A stretch of 64,000 nucleotides of DNA, from positions 62,001 through 126,000 of the forward strand of contig NZ_JOJL01000027.1 of assembly GCF_000721705.1 (NCBI RefSeq), in the 5' to 3' direction. Below are positions 25,714 to 35,778 of this stretch, one piece after another. Both the position numbers and the translations under genes were made by a program. The first letter of the stretch is position 1; every line of letters begins with the position of its first letter. The notes under the pieces are model-generated. The model was not told the DNA's origin, made no database searches, and saw nothing but the letters and a program-made list of their open reading frames with translations. Source of the DNA: Actinoplanes subtropicus (GTDB taxonomy: Bacteria; Actinomycetota; Actinomycetes; Mycobacteriales; Micromonosporaceae).

Positions 25714-26490
25714 TCAGCGCTCGCTGAGCTCCTCCTCGTCCTCGCCGACCTCGTCCTCGGCGGACTGGCGCTGGGCCGGCACCGCCTCCTCCGGCTCGTC
25801 GGCGCCGTGCCGGCCGGCCGGCGAGACCGGGGCCGAGACCGGGGCCGGGGCGGGCGGCGCGGCCTGCTCCGGCAGCTCGCCGAGAACCTGCGGCTGGTCG
25901 ACCCAGAGGGCGCGCAGCTGGCCCTGCATGAAGGTGGTCAGGCGGGAGCGGTACTCCCGGTCGAACTGCTCGAGCGCCTCGATCTGGTTCTGCAGTCCCT
26001 CGCGCTTGGTGGCCAGGCTGCCCACCACGTCGTCGTAGCGCTGGCGGGCCTGCAGGTTGAGGTGGTCGGCGTTGGCCTGCGCGTCGACGCCGATCTGCTC
26101 GGCCTGGGCGCGGGCGTCGTTGACGATCTTCTCCGCGGTACGGCGGGCCTCCTCGGTCCGCGCGTGTGAGTCGCGGGCGATCTGCTCGGCCGCGGCCCGG
26201 GCGTCGGTGAGGATCTTCTCGGCCTCGCGGCGCACGTTGTGCGCGTGCACCTGGGCGTCGCGGGCGATCTGCTCGGCCGCCGCTAGGGCGTCCGTCCGGA
26301 TCTTGTCGGCCTGGTGGTGAGCGCGGGCGACATGCTCCTCGGCGGTGCGCTGCGCGAGCGTCAGCACCTGAAGGGCCTGGTTGGGGTGGGCCTGTGGCGG
26401 CGGAACCACCGCCTGCTCGGAGGTCTGGCCGTCCGCTGACGTCCCGTTGAGAAGCACTTTGACTCGATCCTTCATGCCTTTGTCGGACAA
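25714..26490 (-). CDS. DivIVA/FilP-like coiled-coil protein
   Basis: 258 residues, mostly one long coiled coil (about 45-190) built from related segments of the type AAEQIARDAxxxAxxxRxEAEKI, followed by an acidic Pro/Glu tail. This matches the actinobacterial DivIVA/Scy/FilP family that organises polar growth and the cytoskeleton, although the classic N-terminal DivIVA lipid-binding segment is not obvious. The start is a TTG at 26490 supported by a perfect GGAGGT six bases upstream; the ATG at 26475 is too far from it. Convergent with the racemase-like gene, 3 bp apart. Confidence 0.82.
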   Translation of the reverse strand: MSDKGMKDRVKVLLNGTSADGQTSEQAVVPPPQAHPNQALQVLTLAQRTAEEHVARAHHQADKIRTDALAAAEQIARDAQVHAHNVRREAEKILTDARAAAEQIARDSHARTEEARRTAEKIVNDARAQAEQIGVDAQANADHLNLQARQRYDDVVGSLATKREGLQNQIEALEQFDREYRSRLTTFMQGQLRALWVDQPQVLGELPEQAAPPAPAPVSAPVSPAGRHGADEPEEAVPAQRQSAEDEVGEDEEELSER

Positions 26491-26715
26491 GAGATGACCT
26501 CCGTGAGCCCTTCGAACGGGCGCTGGCGTGATCCGGGCGGGACTCTACCAACTTGAGCTGGCCTTTCGCGAGGGCCGGAAGCGCATGATAGGGACATCGT
26601 CGTTTTCCGCGCCGACCTGCAGGTCAAACACGGTCGGATCGGCCGGACGAACGGCTCGTCCGAATCACCCTTCGGTCGTACGGGACAGACGACCGGCCGC
26701 CCGTACCCTGAACAC

Positions 26716-28221
26716 GTGGCAGACGACGCCGTGACCTCCGCCGTCCGCGAGGTGCTGTCCGTCATCCCGGCGGGCTGCTCCTGGCTGCTGCCGGTGCGGG
26801 GCGCCGGCGGGGAGGTCACCGACTTCGAGATCGGCGCGGTCGGCGGCAGCCACGACATCTACCGGCGTGGCACCGAGCGGGTCCACTCCCGGCTCCGGGA
26901 GATCTATCCGAGCATGGTCGGCGGCCGGCTCTGGCGCCTCTACCTCGAGGTGCTGGCCACCGGCGAGCCGGGCGAGCTGCGCGAGTTCCGGTACGAGGAG
27001 AAACGCGCCGGCGTGGTGGCCCGCTCGCTGTTCGACGTGACCGTCCACCCGGTGCTGGGCGGCCTGCTGGTCTGGTGGCAGCGGCTCGACGAGGACCGCC
27101 GGCGGATCGAGCGTACCGAGCAGCTGGGCAACCTGGGCTGGGCCGAGTACGACCTGGTCACCGGCGAGAGCAGCTGGTCGCCGGGGATGTACCGGCTGTT
27201 CGAGCGCGATCCGGAGCGGGGCCCGATGACCCGGGCCGAGCAGACCGCCGCGATCGACCCGGAGGACCGCGGGCTGGCCGAGTCGGCGTGGCTGACCATG
27301 GAGAGCGGCGGCGTCTCCGACGTGACCGTACGGTTCCGGGTCGGGTCCACGGTCAAGCACACCCGGATCCTCTCCGACGTGGTCACCGACGCCGGCGGCG
27401 CGCCGCTGAAGGTGCACGCCGTGGTCCAGGACGTGACCGCCCGGGAGCAGACCCGGGGCGCGATCGAGCGGCTCAGCGACCAGCTGCGCTCCCGGGAGCT
27501 GACCGCGCTGGCCGAGCACCGGCTGGCCGCCCAGCTGCAGCACATGATCCAGCCGGTGCCGGCCGCGCCGCTGTTCCTGCCCGGCCTCGAGGTGATGGTC
27601 GGCTACCTGCCGGCGGAGAGCGCGGTCCGGGTCGGCGGCGACTGGTACCACGCGCAGGAGCTGGCCGACGGCCGCGCGGTGCTGGCCGTCGGCGACGTGG
27701 CCGGGCACGGGCTCTCCGCCGCCAGCAGCATGGCCCACCTGCGGTTCGCGCTGATCGCGTGGCTGGCGATCGGGATCGACGACCCGGCCACCCTGCTCGG
27801 GCACCTCAACCGGCTCTCCGGCCGGCTGCGGGTCACCGGCACCGCGGTGGTCGCCGTCTACGACCCGCGGTCGCGGGCGCTCTCCTGGGCGCGGGCCGGG
27901 CACTCGGCGCCGCTGCTGGCCCGCAACGGCACGGCGATGCCGCTCGAGCTGCCGGCCGGGCTGCTGCTGGGCGCCGACGACGAGTCGTCGTACCAGGTGC
28001 TGACGCCCTGCCTGGCGGCCGGCGACCTGCTGCTGCTCTACACCGACGGCCTGGTCGAGCGCCGCGTCCCGGACACCCCGAGCCTGCTGGCCGACGTGCT
28101 GAAGAGCCTGGCCGCGGCCTCCGCCGAGCCGGGCGAGAGCGCGCTGGCCGGCCTGGCCGCCGGCCTCAACCGGCCGAGCCCCGACGACGACACCTGCACC
28201 GTCGCCGTGCGGGTGCTTTAA
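26716..28221 (+). CDS. PAS-containing PP2C (SpoIIE-type) phosphatase
   Basis: 501 residues: an N-terminal PAS-like region (about 1-130), a second PAS (130-245), a short coiled linker, and a PPM phosphatase domain (about 290-501). Metal-binding aspartates lie in VGGDWYHA and VGDVAGHGLSAA, with YTDGLVE and a terminal DDDTC motif. It would dephosphorylate an STAS antagonist, most simply the one encoded at 28607. The GTG start follows a TACCCT -10-like box by 5 nt and lacks an SD, so the mRNA is probably leaderless. Its 3' end overlaps the RsbW-like gene tail to tail by 4 bp (TTTAAA region). Confidence 0.9.
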   Translation: MADDAVTSAVREVLSVIPAGCSWLLPVRGAGGEVTDFEIGAVGGSHDIYRRGTERVHSRLREIYPSMVGGRLWRLYLEVLATGEPGELREFRYEEKRAGVVARSLFDVTVHPVLGGLLVWWQRLDEDRRRIERTEQLGNLGWAEYDLVTGESSWSPGMYRLFERDPERGPMTRAEQTAAIDPEDRGLAESAWLTMESGGVSDVTVRFRVGSTVKHTRILSDVVTDAGGAPLKVHAVVQDVTAREQTRGAIERLSDQLRSRELTALAEHRLAAQLQHMIQPVPAAPLFLPGLEVMVGYLPAESAVRVGGDWYHAQELADGRAVLAVGDVAGHGLSAASSMAHLRFALIAWLAIGIDDPATLLGHLNRLSGRLRVTGTAVVAVYDPRSRALSWARAGHSAPLLARNGTAMPLELPAGLLLGADDESSYQVLTPCLAAGDLLLLYTDGLVERRVPDTPSLLADVLKSLAAASAEPGESALAGLAAGLNRPSPDDDTCTVAVRVL

Positions 28222-28610
28222 AGAAGCATTCCCAGCCGTACGGCGGTGCCCTCGCCGTCGGGATGGATGCCCACCTCGTCGCAGATCCGCTCGACGATCG
28301 CCAGGCCGCGACCCCGGGGCGCGTCGGCCGAGGGCATGGCCCGCCCGAAGCCGGGTGGGTCGCCGCCGTCGACCACCTCGCAGCGCACCCGGCCGGGCTC
28401 GGCCCAGATGCGCACCAGGCCGCCGCCGTCGGTGTGCTGCAACGTGTTGGTGGCCAGTTCGCTGACGGCGACCGCGAGCAGGTCGGCCCGGATCCGGGTG
28501 AGGCCCAGCCGCTCGGACTCGGCGCGGACGAACTCGCGGACGGTGGCCAGGTCGCCGGGCACGCGGTAGGCGGTCTCGGCGGGGCTGGGGGCGGGTGGCG
28601 GCACGGTCAC
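28218..28610 (-). CDS. RsbW-like anti-sigma factor / serine kinase
   Basis: 130-residue GHKL ATPase of the anti-sigma type: N box AVSELATNTLQHT, then CEVVDGGDPPGFG and GRGLAIVERICDEVG. It would phosphorylate the STAS protein encoded just upstream and, when free, bind a sigma factor. No sigma gene is adjacent. GTG start overlaps the STAS gene stop (GTGA), giving equimolar translation. Confidence 0.9.
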   Translation of the reverse strand: MTVPPPAPSPAETAYRVPGDLATVREFVRAESERLGLTRIRADLLAVAVSELATNTLQHTDGGGLVRIWAEPGRVRCEVVDGGDPPGFGRAMPSADAPRGRGLAIVERICDEVGIHPDGEGTAVRLGMLL

Positions 28611-28924
28611 TCCCGGCCGTTGCGGCGCAGCAGGGCGCGGACGCCGGTGAGGTCCAGCACGGCGGCGACCGAGCCGGTCGGGTTCTCCAGGTACAGGTGG
28701 CCGCCGCGCTCGAGGGCGGCGCGGTGGGCGGCGACCAGCCCGTGCACACCGCTGGAGTCGAGGAAGTCGACGTCGGCGAGATCCACCGTGACCACCGCGG
28801 ACCGGCCGACGGCCGCCAGGAGGGTGGCGACCAGCTCTTCCCGTACGGCCAGATCGCAGTCACCCCGAAGGAACACCCGCAGGCCGCTCCCGTCCTCGGA
28901 GGTCGTGGCCGCGAAGCGTGCCAT
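28607..28924 (-). CDS. STAS anti-sigma-factor antagonist (RsbV-like)
   Basis: 105 residues; the phosphorylatable serine lies in DVDFLDSSGVHG (residues 51-62). In partner switching the unphosphorylated form binds the RsbW-like kinase and releases the sigma factor. I chose ATG 28924 because GGGGGAGGAGG precedes it at good spacing; ATGs at 28960/28957 lack this. With the phosphatase at 26716 the three genes form a complete switch, minus the sigma factor. Confidence 0.9.
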   Translation of the reverse strand: MARFAATTSEDGSGLRVFLRGDCDLAVREELVATLLAAVGRSAVVTVDLADVDFLDSSGVHGLVAAHRAALERGGHLYLENPTGSVAAVLDLTGVRALLRRNGRE

Positions 28925-29099
28925 CGGCGCCTCCTCCCCCGGTCCGGTCGCAGTCATCATGTCATCCGGCCCCGCCTGGTTCCAACCGGTTCCGGCCTCC
29001 GGGGCGACCGCGTGCCGACTTTGCGGACGGCGGCGCCGTTTTTCCGTTTAGTATCTGTTTGTCTTATCCGGCGGATGGACTGGCTAACGGGGGAACGCC

Positions 29100-29798
29100 T
29101 TGGGAATCCGACGTTTTTGGATCGTCACGCTGGCCGCGTCGACCGCGCTCGCGGCGGGCGCCGTCCCGGCCCGGGCGTCGTCGACCTACGAGGTGGCCTA
29201 TTGGGCGATGGACGAGCCGTACGGCGCCCAGGTCATGCACGACGGCAGCGGGCACGGGCTGGACGGGCGGATCGGCGACGAGGTGGGCACCGGCGGCGGT
29301 TACCGCTTCGCCCGGCTCGACCCGGACACCCCGCCGCCGCACCCGCGGCACCTGGTCGTGGTGCCGGACAGCCCGGCGCTGAACCCGGGCACCCGCACCT
29401 TCCAGGTCACCCTGCGGCTGCGCACCCTCTACCACTTCGGGAACATCATCCAGAAGGGACAGGCGACCGTCCCCGGCGGCAGCTGGAAGCTGCAGATCCC
29501 GAACGGCCACGTGCAGTGCTGGTTCCGCGGCTCGGCCGGGGAGGTGCTGGTCACCGCGCCGCGGCCGGTCAACGACGGCCGCTGGCACACGATCTCCTGC
29601 ACGCGTTACCCGGACGGTGTCGCGCTGGCGATCGACGGCACCCGGGTGGCCGGCCGGTGGGGATCGACCGGGACCATCGCGAACTCGTGGCCGCTGTCGA
29701 TCGGCGGCAAGACGGTCTGCGACCAACGCTCGGTCGGCTGCGACTACTACGCCGGCGATCTGGGCTGGGTACGCATCGACGCCTCCGACGGTTGGTAG
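29100..29798 (+). CDS. Secreted LamG/concanavalin-like domain protein
   Basis: 232 residues. A Sec signal peptide ends near ARA (about residue 26), then a single jelly-roll LamG-like domain (30-232) with alternating strands such as TFQVTLRLRTLYHFGNIIQK and GRWHTISCTRYPDG. Presumed extracellular sugar or glycan binding; no catalytic residues recognised. Translation starts at TTG (29100) behind GGGGGAA, as the signal peptide begins there. It precedes the kinase gene with 73 bp between, which contain a separate promoter. Confidence 0.78.
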   Translation: MGIRRFWIVTLAASTALAAGAVPARASSTYEVAYWAMDEPYGAQVMHDGSGHGLDGRIGDEVGTGGGYRFARLDPDTPPPHPRHLVVVPDSPALNPGTRTFQVTLRLRTLYHFGNIIQKGQATVPGGSWKLQIPNGHVQCWFRGSAGEVLVTAPRPVNDGRWHTISCTRYPDGVALAIDGTRVAGRWGSTGTIANSWPLSIGGKTVCDQRSVGCDYYAGDLGWVRIDASDGW

Positions 29799-29835
29799 CC
29801 GCGGGACCACGCTCCGCGTGACGTCACCCGCGAGG

Positions 29836-29865
29836 TTGACACTCGGGGGCGAGACGGGCGAATGT
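29836..29865 (+). promoter_or_regulatory. Promoter for leaderless Ser/Thr kinase mRNA
   Basis: Consensus TTGACA (29836-29841), 18-bp spacer, GAATGT (29860-29865). The predicted start point, 7 nt on, is the A of the ATG at 29872. No SD is present. This is the clearest leaderless arrangement in the window. Confidence 0.65.
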
Positions 29866-29871
29866 TCCCCA

Positions 29872-31326
29872 ATGACCGATGAGTGGCCGAGCGCGGGAAC
29901 CCTGCTGGCAACCCGCTACCGGCTCGTCTGCCTGCTCGAGACCGGCGGCATGGCGCAGATCTGGCAGGCCGCCGACGAGCTGCTGGGCCGCCCGGTCGCG
30001 ATCAAGCTGCCGACCGGTCCGCAGGTCGCCTGGCGCGAGGCGCGGATGGCCGCGAAGCTGTCGCACCCGGGCATCGCGGCGGTGCACGACTACCGCGAGG
30101 CGGTCCGCACCGACGGCACCGTGGCGCCGTTCGTGGTGATGGAGCTGCTGGCCGGCGAGACGGTCGCCGCCCGGCTGGTCCGCGAGACCTTCAGCTGGCA
30201 GGAGGCGGCCCGGGTGGGCGCCGCGGTGGCCGACGCGCTCGCCTCGGCGCACAAGGGCGGCGTGGTGCACCGGGACATCAAGCCGGGCAACGTCATGCTC
30301 ACCCCGACCGGCGTGAAGATCCTGGACTTCGGGATCAGCGCGACGGCCGGCGAGCCGGACGACGACGACAGCGGATCCACCTTCGGCACCCCGGCCTACG
30401 TGGCCCCGGAACGCCTGGACGGGCTGCCCGCCGAGCCGGCCACCGACGTGTACGGGCTGGGCGTGCTGCTCTTCGAGATGGTCACCGGGCAGCCGCCGTA
30501 CCCGGTGGAGACCTGGGAGGAGCTGGACGAGGCCCGGTTGACGGGCCCGGACACGCTGCCCCCGACGCTGCCGGCCGACTTCCGCGCGGTGGTCGACCGC
30601 TGCCTGTCCGAGGACCCGGAGGACCGCCCGCCGGCCGACACCGTCCGCTTCGAGCTGACCGCGCTGTGGCTGGCCGACCAGCCCGAGCCGGAGCCGGGAT
30701 CGGCGCCGGCCGAGCCGCCGGCCCCGCCGCCGGCCGCGACGATCGAGCGCCCGCGGGTGGCCGAGGTGGTCTGGCCGTCCCCGCCGGAGGGCTACGCCGC
30801 CGGCCGGGTGAGCGTCGACACCCTGCCGATGCCCCGCGACCAGCAGCCGAAACGGCGCCTGGCCCTGGTCCTCGCGCTGCTGGCCCTGCTGCTCACCGCG
30901 GGCGGCGCGTACGTGGTGGTGAACCGGCCGCCGCACGACCGGGCCGCCGCCACCGCGGCCACGCCGACGAACCAGGCCACGCCGCTCTTCTCGGCCGTGC
31001 CGAAGGTCGCCACGCCCACCACGTCGCCGCCGGCTACCACCAAACCGTCGCCCACCCCGAGGCTGAGCTTCGACGACGCGGTGGAGCGGATGCGCCGCGC
31101 GGTGGAGAACGGCGCCGCCGGCGGCCAGATCCGCGGTGACGTCGCCGTCGACCTGCTGAACTTCATCAAGCCGCTGGAGTTCGCGGACGGCAAGAACGTG
31201 GACGCCCAGGTCGCGGCGCTGCGCCAGAAGATCGCCGACCGCGCCGGCAACGGCGACCTGAGCCGTGCCCAGGTCACCATCCTCCGGGCCCGGCTGACCG
31301 ATCTGGATCGCGCCGCCGGCATGTGA
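29872..31326 (+). CDS. Membrane Ser/Thr protein kinase (PknB-type)
   Basis: 484 residues: kinase domain about 15-270 with Lys45 in VAIKL, HRDIKPGN (133-140), DFG (152-154) and YVAPE. The glycine loop is atypical (LLETGGMAQIW). A Pro/Glu-rich juxtamembrane stretch follows, then one transmembrane helix near 316-338 and an extracellular Thr/Pro linker. The C-terminal helical domain of about 90 residues contains no PASTA repeats, so the sensed ligand is unknown. It may phosphorylate cell-envelope or growth proteins. Confidence 0.92.
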   Translation: MTDEWPSAGTLLATRYRLVCLLETGGMAQIWQAADELLGRPVAIKLPTGPQVAWREARMAAKLSHPGIAAVHDYREAVRTDGTVAPFVVMELLAGETVAARLVRETFSWQEAARVGAAVADALASAHKGGVVHRDIKPGNVMLTPTGVKILDFGISATAGEPDDDDSGSTFGTPAYVAPERLDGLPAEPATDVYGLGVLLFEMVTGQPPYPVETWEELDEARLTGPDTLPPTLPADFRAVVDRCLSEDPEDRPPADTVRFELTALWLADQPEPEPGSAPAEPPAPPPAATIERPRVAEVVWPSPPEGYAAGRVSVDTLPMPRDQQPKRRLALVLALLALLLTAGGAYVVVNRPPHDRAAATAATPTNQATPLFSAVPKVATPTTSPPATTKPSPTPRLSFDDAVERMRRAVENGAAGGQIRGDVAVDLLNFIKPLEFADGKNVDAQVAALRQKIADRAGNGDLSRAQVTILRARLTDLDRAAGM

Positions 31327-31331
31327 GGGGC

Positions 31332-31356
31332 GCCCGCGGGCCTGGGAGCGGGCTTT
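31332..31356 (+). terminator. Weak hairpin after kinase gene
   Basis: GCCCGC (31332-31337) pairs with GCGGGC (31348-31353), followed by TTT. Short stem and U-run, so only a modest terminator candidate, 5 bp after the kinase stop. Confidence 0.35.
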
Positions 31357-31441
31357 CGTCATGGTGTGCGGCTCGCCGGCGCTGCCGCACGATCCGCGGG
31401 CCGAGGTCGTGGTCCACACGCCCGCGGGGTGACGCCGCGGG

Positions 31442-32452
31442 TTACGCCGACTCGCGGATCACCAGGCGGGTGGGGAGCACGACCTCCGCGTCGCCCTCGT
31501 CGTCGCCGTCCAGCTTGGCCAGCAGCAGGCGGACCATCTCCCGGCCCATCTCGGCGATCGGCTGGTCGACGCTGGTCAGCGGCGGCTCGGTGTGCAGCGC
31601 GATGGCCGAGTCGTCGAAGCCGATCAGGGCCACGTCCTCGGGGACGCGCCGGCCGTACTGCCGCAGCACCCGCAGGGCGCCGGCCGCCATCGCATCCGAG
31701 GCCGCGAACACGCCGTCGACCTCGGGGTACTGCTCGAGCAGGCGGTACATCGCCGCGGCGCCGCTGTCCTGGCTGAAGTCGCCGAACGCGACCGGGCCGT
31801 CGCCGACCACGTCGCGGTAGCCGTCCAGACGCGCTATACCGGCCGCCATGTCGAGCGGGCCGGTGATCGCGGCGATGCAGCGGCGGCCCTGGGACCGCAG
31901 GTAGCCGACCGCGTCCCGGGCGCCGGCCCGGTTGTCGGCGTCGACGAAGGTGCCGCGCTCGGCGTACATCGGGCGGCCCACCCGGACCGTGGCGACGCCG
32001 CGCTCCTCCAGCAGGTGCGGCAGCGGGTCGTCGCCGTGCAGGGACAGCAGCAGGGCGCCGTCGACGTGCTGGCGGGTCAGGTAGCCCTCCAGCCGGCGGC
32101 GCTCCTCGGGGGCCTGGGCGATCATCAGGACCATCTGCAGGTTGCGCGCGACCAGGACCGAGGAGACGGCCTGGACGATGCGGCCGAAGAACGGCTCGGC
32201 GAAGAACCGCTCGCCGGACTCGAAGACCACCAGCGCCACCGAGTCGGTCCGCTGGGTGACCAGGGTGCGGGCCGCCCGGTTCGGGACATACCCCAGTTCG
32301 GCGATCGCGTCCTCGACCGCCTGCTTGGCGCGGGCGCTGACCTGCTGGGACCCGTTGACCACCCGGGACACCGTGCCGCGGCCGACGCCGGCTCGCAGCG
32401 CGACCTCTTCCAGGGTCGGCCGGCCACTGGCCCGGTTCCGCTCCGCCGTCAT
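31442..32452 (-). CDS. cebR: LacI-family repressor, CebR/CelR-like
   Basis: 336 residues: N-terminal HTH (about 12-60; TLEEVALRAGVGRGTVSRVV, hinge helix NRAARTL) and a periplasmic-binding-protein-type sugar domain. ATG 32452 has a strong GGAGGAGGT ribosome site; an upstream GTG at 32470 lies inside that site. It is divergent from a cellulase operon whose promoter region carries the exact CebR/CelR operator, so it should repress cellulose genes until a cello-oligosaccharide binds. The assignment rests on operator plus position. A regulator of another glucan is the alternative. Confidence 0.85.
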   Translation of the reverse strand: MTAERNRASGRPTLEEVALRAGVGRGTVSRVVNGSQQVSARAKQAVEDAIAELGYVPNRAARTLVTQRTDSVALVVFESGERFFAEPFFGRIVQAVSSVLVARNLQMVLMIAQAPEERRRLEGYLTRQHVDGALLLSLHGDDPLPHLLEERGVATVRVGRPMYAERGTFVDADNRAGARDAVGYLRSQGRRCIAAITGPLDMAAGIARLDGYRDVVGDGPVAFGDFSQDSGAAAMYRLLEQYPEVDGVFAASDAMAAGALRVLRQYGRRVPEDVALIGFDDSAIALHTEPPLTSVDQPIAEMGREMVRLLLAKLDGDDEGDAEVVLPTRLVIRESA

Positions 32453-32638
32453 CCGTGGCACCTCCTCCACGCGACTCCCGTCGCGCCCGACAGCGCGACA
32501 TCCGACGCGCTCGATGGCGCGACCGGAGTCGCGCCCGACAAAACGTACCCGCCTTGCGCAGCGCGGGACATGATCAGGCTGTCACCCTCGCCCGGTCCGA
32601 CACGCTGATCCACGCGGGCACCGTAGCAAGACATTGAG

Positions 32639-32654
32639 ATGGGAGCGCTCCCAT
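32639..32654. promoter_or_regulatory. CebR/CelR-type operator
   Basis: Perfect 16-bp palindrome ATGGGAGCGCTCCCAT, containing the 14-bp TGGGAGCGCTCCCA site known for Streptomyces CebR and Thermobifida CelR. It lies 42 bp before the ATG of the GH3-derived gene and between the divergent repressor and glycosidase genes. Confidence 0.9.
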
Positions 32655-32696
32655 GACACGATGATGTCATTCGATCGACACACTGCGGAGACCAGC

Positions 32697-34001
32697 ATGC
32701 GAGTCCACCGACGTTTGGCCACCTGGCTGACGGTCCTCGGCCTCGTCGTGCTCTCCGCCGGTTGCCAGGCGGACGCGGAGCCGCGGAACAGGGTGGACGA
32801 ACTGCTCAGCCGGATGTCGCTGGCCGACAAGATCGGGCGGATGACCCCGGCCGAGCGGGCCGCGCTCACCCCGGAGGAGGTGCGCGTCACCGCGCACGGC
32901 ACGACGGTCTTCCCGCCGGCGATCGGCCTGCGGGCCACCCGCGACCCCGGCCTGGTCGAGCGGGTCGACGCCGCCACCGCCGAGGAGGTCACCGGCGGCT
33001 ACCTGCGCGACGCGGTGGCGACCGGCAGGATCCCGATGTCCCGGATCGACGACGCGGTGCGGCGCGTTCTCGCCGAGAAGACCGACGGGGGCCTCTCGAC
33101 CGGCGACGCGGCGCATCGGGATCTGGCCCGGCAGGCGGTCCGCGAGTCGCAGGTGCTGCTCAAGAACGACGACGACGTGCTGCCGCTGGCCAAGACCGGC
33201 GGGAAGATCTTCGTGGCCGGCCGGAGCGCGGACGACCTCGGCGCCCAGTGCGGCGGCCGGACGCCGGCCGGGCCGGGCACCACCGTCCTGCAGGGAATCC
33301 GCGACGTCGCCGGCCAGCACACCACCATCACGTACGACCGGGACGGCGCCGGCGTCGACGGCACGTACCGGGCGGCGATCGCGGTGCTGGGCGGTCTCGA
33401 CGCCGGCGACCGGCGGGTCCTCGCCAGGCTCGCAACCGCCGGCATCCCGGTCGTCGTGGTGCTCGTCGCCGGCCGCCCGCTCGACGTCGCCGCCCAGGTG
33501 GACGACTGGCCGGCGCTGATCCAGGCGTGGCTGCCCGGCAGCGCGGGCGGGGGCGTGGCCGACGTGCTGTTCGGTGATTACCCACCGACCGGGCGGCTGC
33601 CGGTGGCCTGGCCGCGGTCGCCCGGCGAACCGAAGATCAAGACCGGGCTCTACGCGTACGGCTATGGGCTTGGTTATCCGGACCGCCCGGCCGACAGCGC
33701 GGCACCCAGCCGGCCCGGCATGCCGGTCGCGACCGCCGGCAAGCTGAGCTGGACGGCGTCGACCGACGAGGCCGGCGGCAGCGGCATCGACGGCTACGAC
33801 GTGCTGCGCGACGGCACCCTGATCGGCACCACCACCACGGCCGGACACCCGCTCGGCACGCTCCCCCCGGGCGTGCACGACTTCACGGTCGTGGCTCGCG
33901 ACAAGGCCGGCAACCGGTCGGCCCCCTCGGCCCCGCTGGAGATCACCGTCCCGTTCCCCGGCGGTTGCAAGACCCGGCACGGCCCCTGCGCCGTGACGTG
34001 A
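32697..34001 (+). CDS. GH3-derived lipoprotein lacking the catalytic barrel core
   Basis: 434 residues. Lipoprotein signal LVVLSAGC (Cys23). Residues 32-50 match the start of GH3 beta-glucosidases (VDELLSRMSLADKIGRMT) and 71-97 the FPPAIGLRATRDP segment. The text then jumps directly to RIPMSRIDDAVRRVL (111-125), skipping most of the TIM barrel including the SDW nucleophile region. The GH3 C-terminal alpha/beta sandwich follows (about 145-330), then an Fn3-like module (about 350-425). Several family segments are missing in frame; normal relatives exceed 800 residues. The ORF has a good ribosome site and stays open, so it looks like a maintained, non-catalytic protein rather than fresh decay. 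It is 31 bp upstream of the GH5 cellulase gene. Confidence 0.85.
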   Translation: MRVHRRLATWLTVLGLVVLSAGCQADAEPRNRVDELLSRMSLADKIGRMTPAERAALTPEEVRVTAHGTTVFPPAIGLRATRDPGLVERVDAATAEEVTGGYLRDAVATGRIPMSRIDDAVRRVLAEKTDGGLSTGDAAHRDLARQAVRESQVLLKNDDDVLPLAKTGGKIFVAGRSADDLGAQCGGRTPAGPGTTVLQGIRDVAGQHTTITYDRDGAGVDGTYRAAIAVLGGLDAGDRRVLARLATAGIPVVVVLVAGRPLDVAAQVDDWPALIQAWLPGSAGGGVADVLFGDYPPTGRLPVAWPRSPGEPKIKTGLYAYGYGLGYPDRPADSAAPSRPGMPVATAGKLSWTASTDEAGGSGIDGYDVLRDGTLIGTTTTAGHPLGTLPPGVHDFTVVARDKAGNRSAPSAPLEITVPFPGGCKTRHGPCAVT

Positions 34002-34023
34002 CCACTCCCTCTCCCCCACGTAG

Positions 34024-35625
<1,602 letters not shown>

Positions 35626-35646
35626 CAGCGGGTGGGCGGATCGAGC

Positions 35647-35673
35647 GGTGCGGGCCAACGGGCGGCCCGCACC
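35647..35673 (+). terminator. Hairpin terminator after cellulase gene
   Basis: Perfect 10-bp stem GGTGCGGGCC (35647-35656) with GGCCCGCACC (35664-35673), 7-nt loop, no T-run; 22 bp after the cellulase stop. GC hairpins of this kind are common actinobacterial terminators. Confidence 0.55.
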
Positions 35674-35682
35674 GCGCATCCC

Positions 35683-35778
35683 TTACGAAGTCGGGGTCGC
35701 CGAGTCGGTCGGCGACGGCGAGTCGGTCGGGGTCGGCGTGACATCGTCGGGCGGTTCCGGGCTGGTGGTCGGGTCGCG
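35683..35778 (-). pseudogene. Remnant of a 3' gene end (Pro-Thr-Ser tail)
   Basis: On the minus strand 31 codons ending in TAA at 35683 read as a Thr/Pro/Ser/Asp tail (TPTPTDSPSPTDSATPTS) typical of C-termini of secreted or membrane actinobacterial proteins. Upstream the frame becomes Arg-rich nonsense where it enters the TetR remnant, so only the tail survives. Confidence 0.35.
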
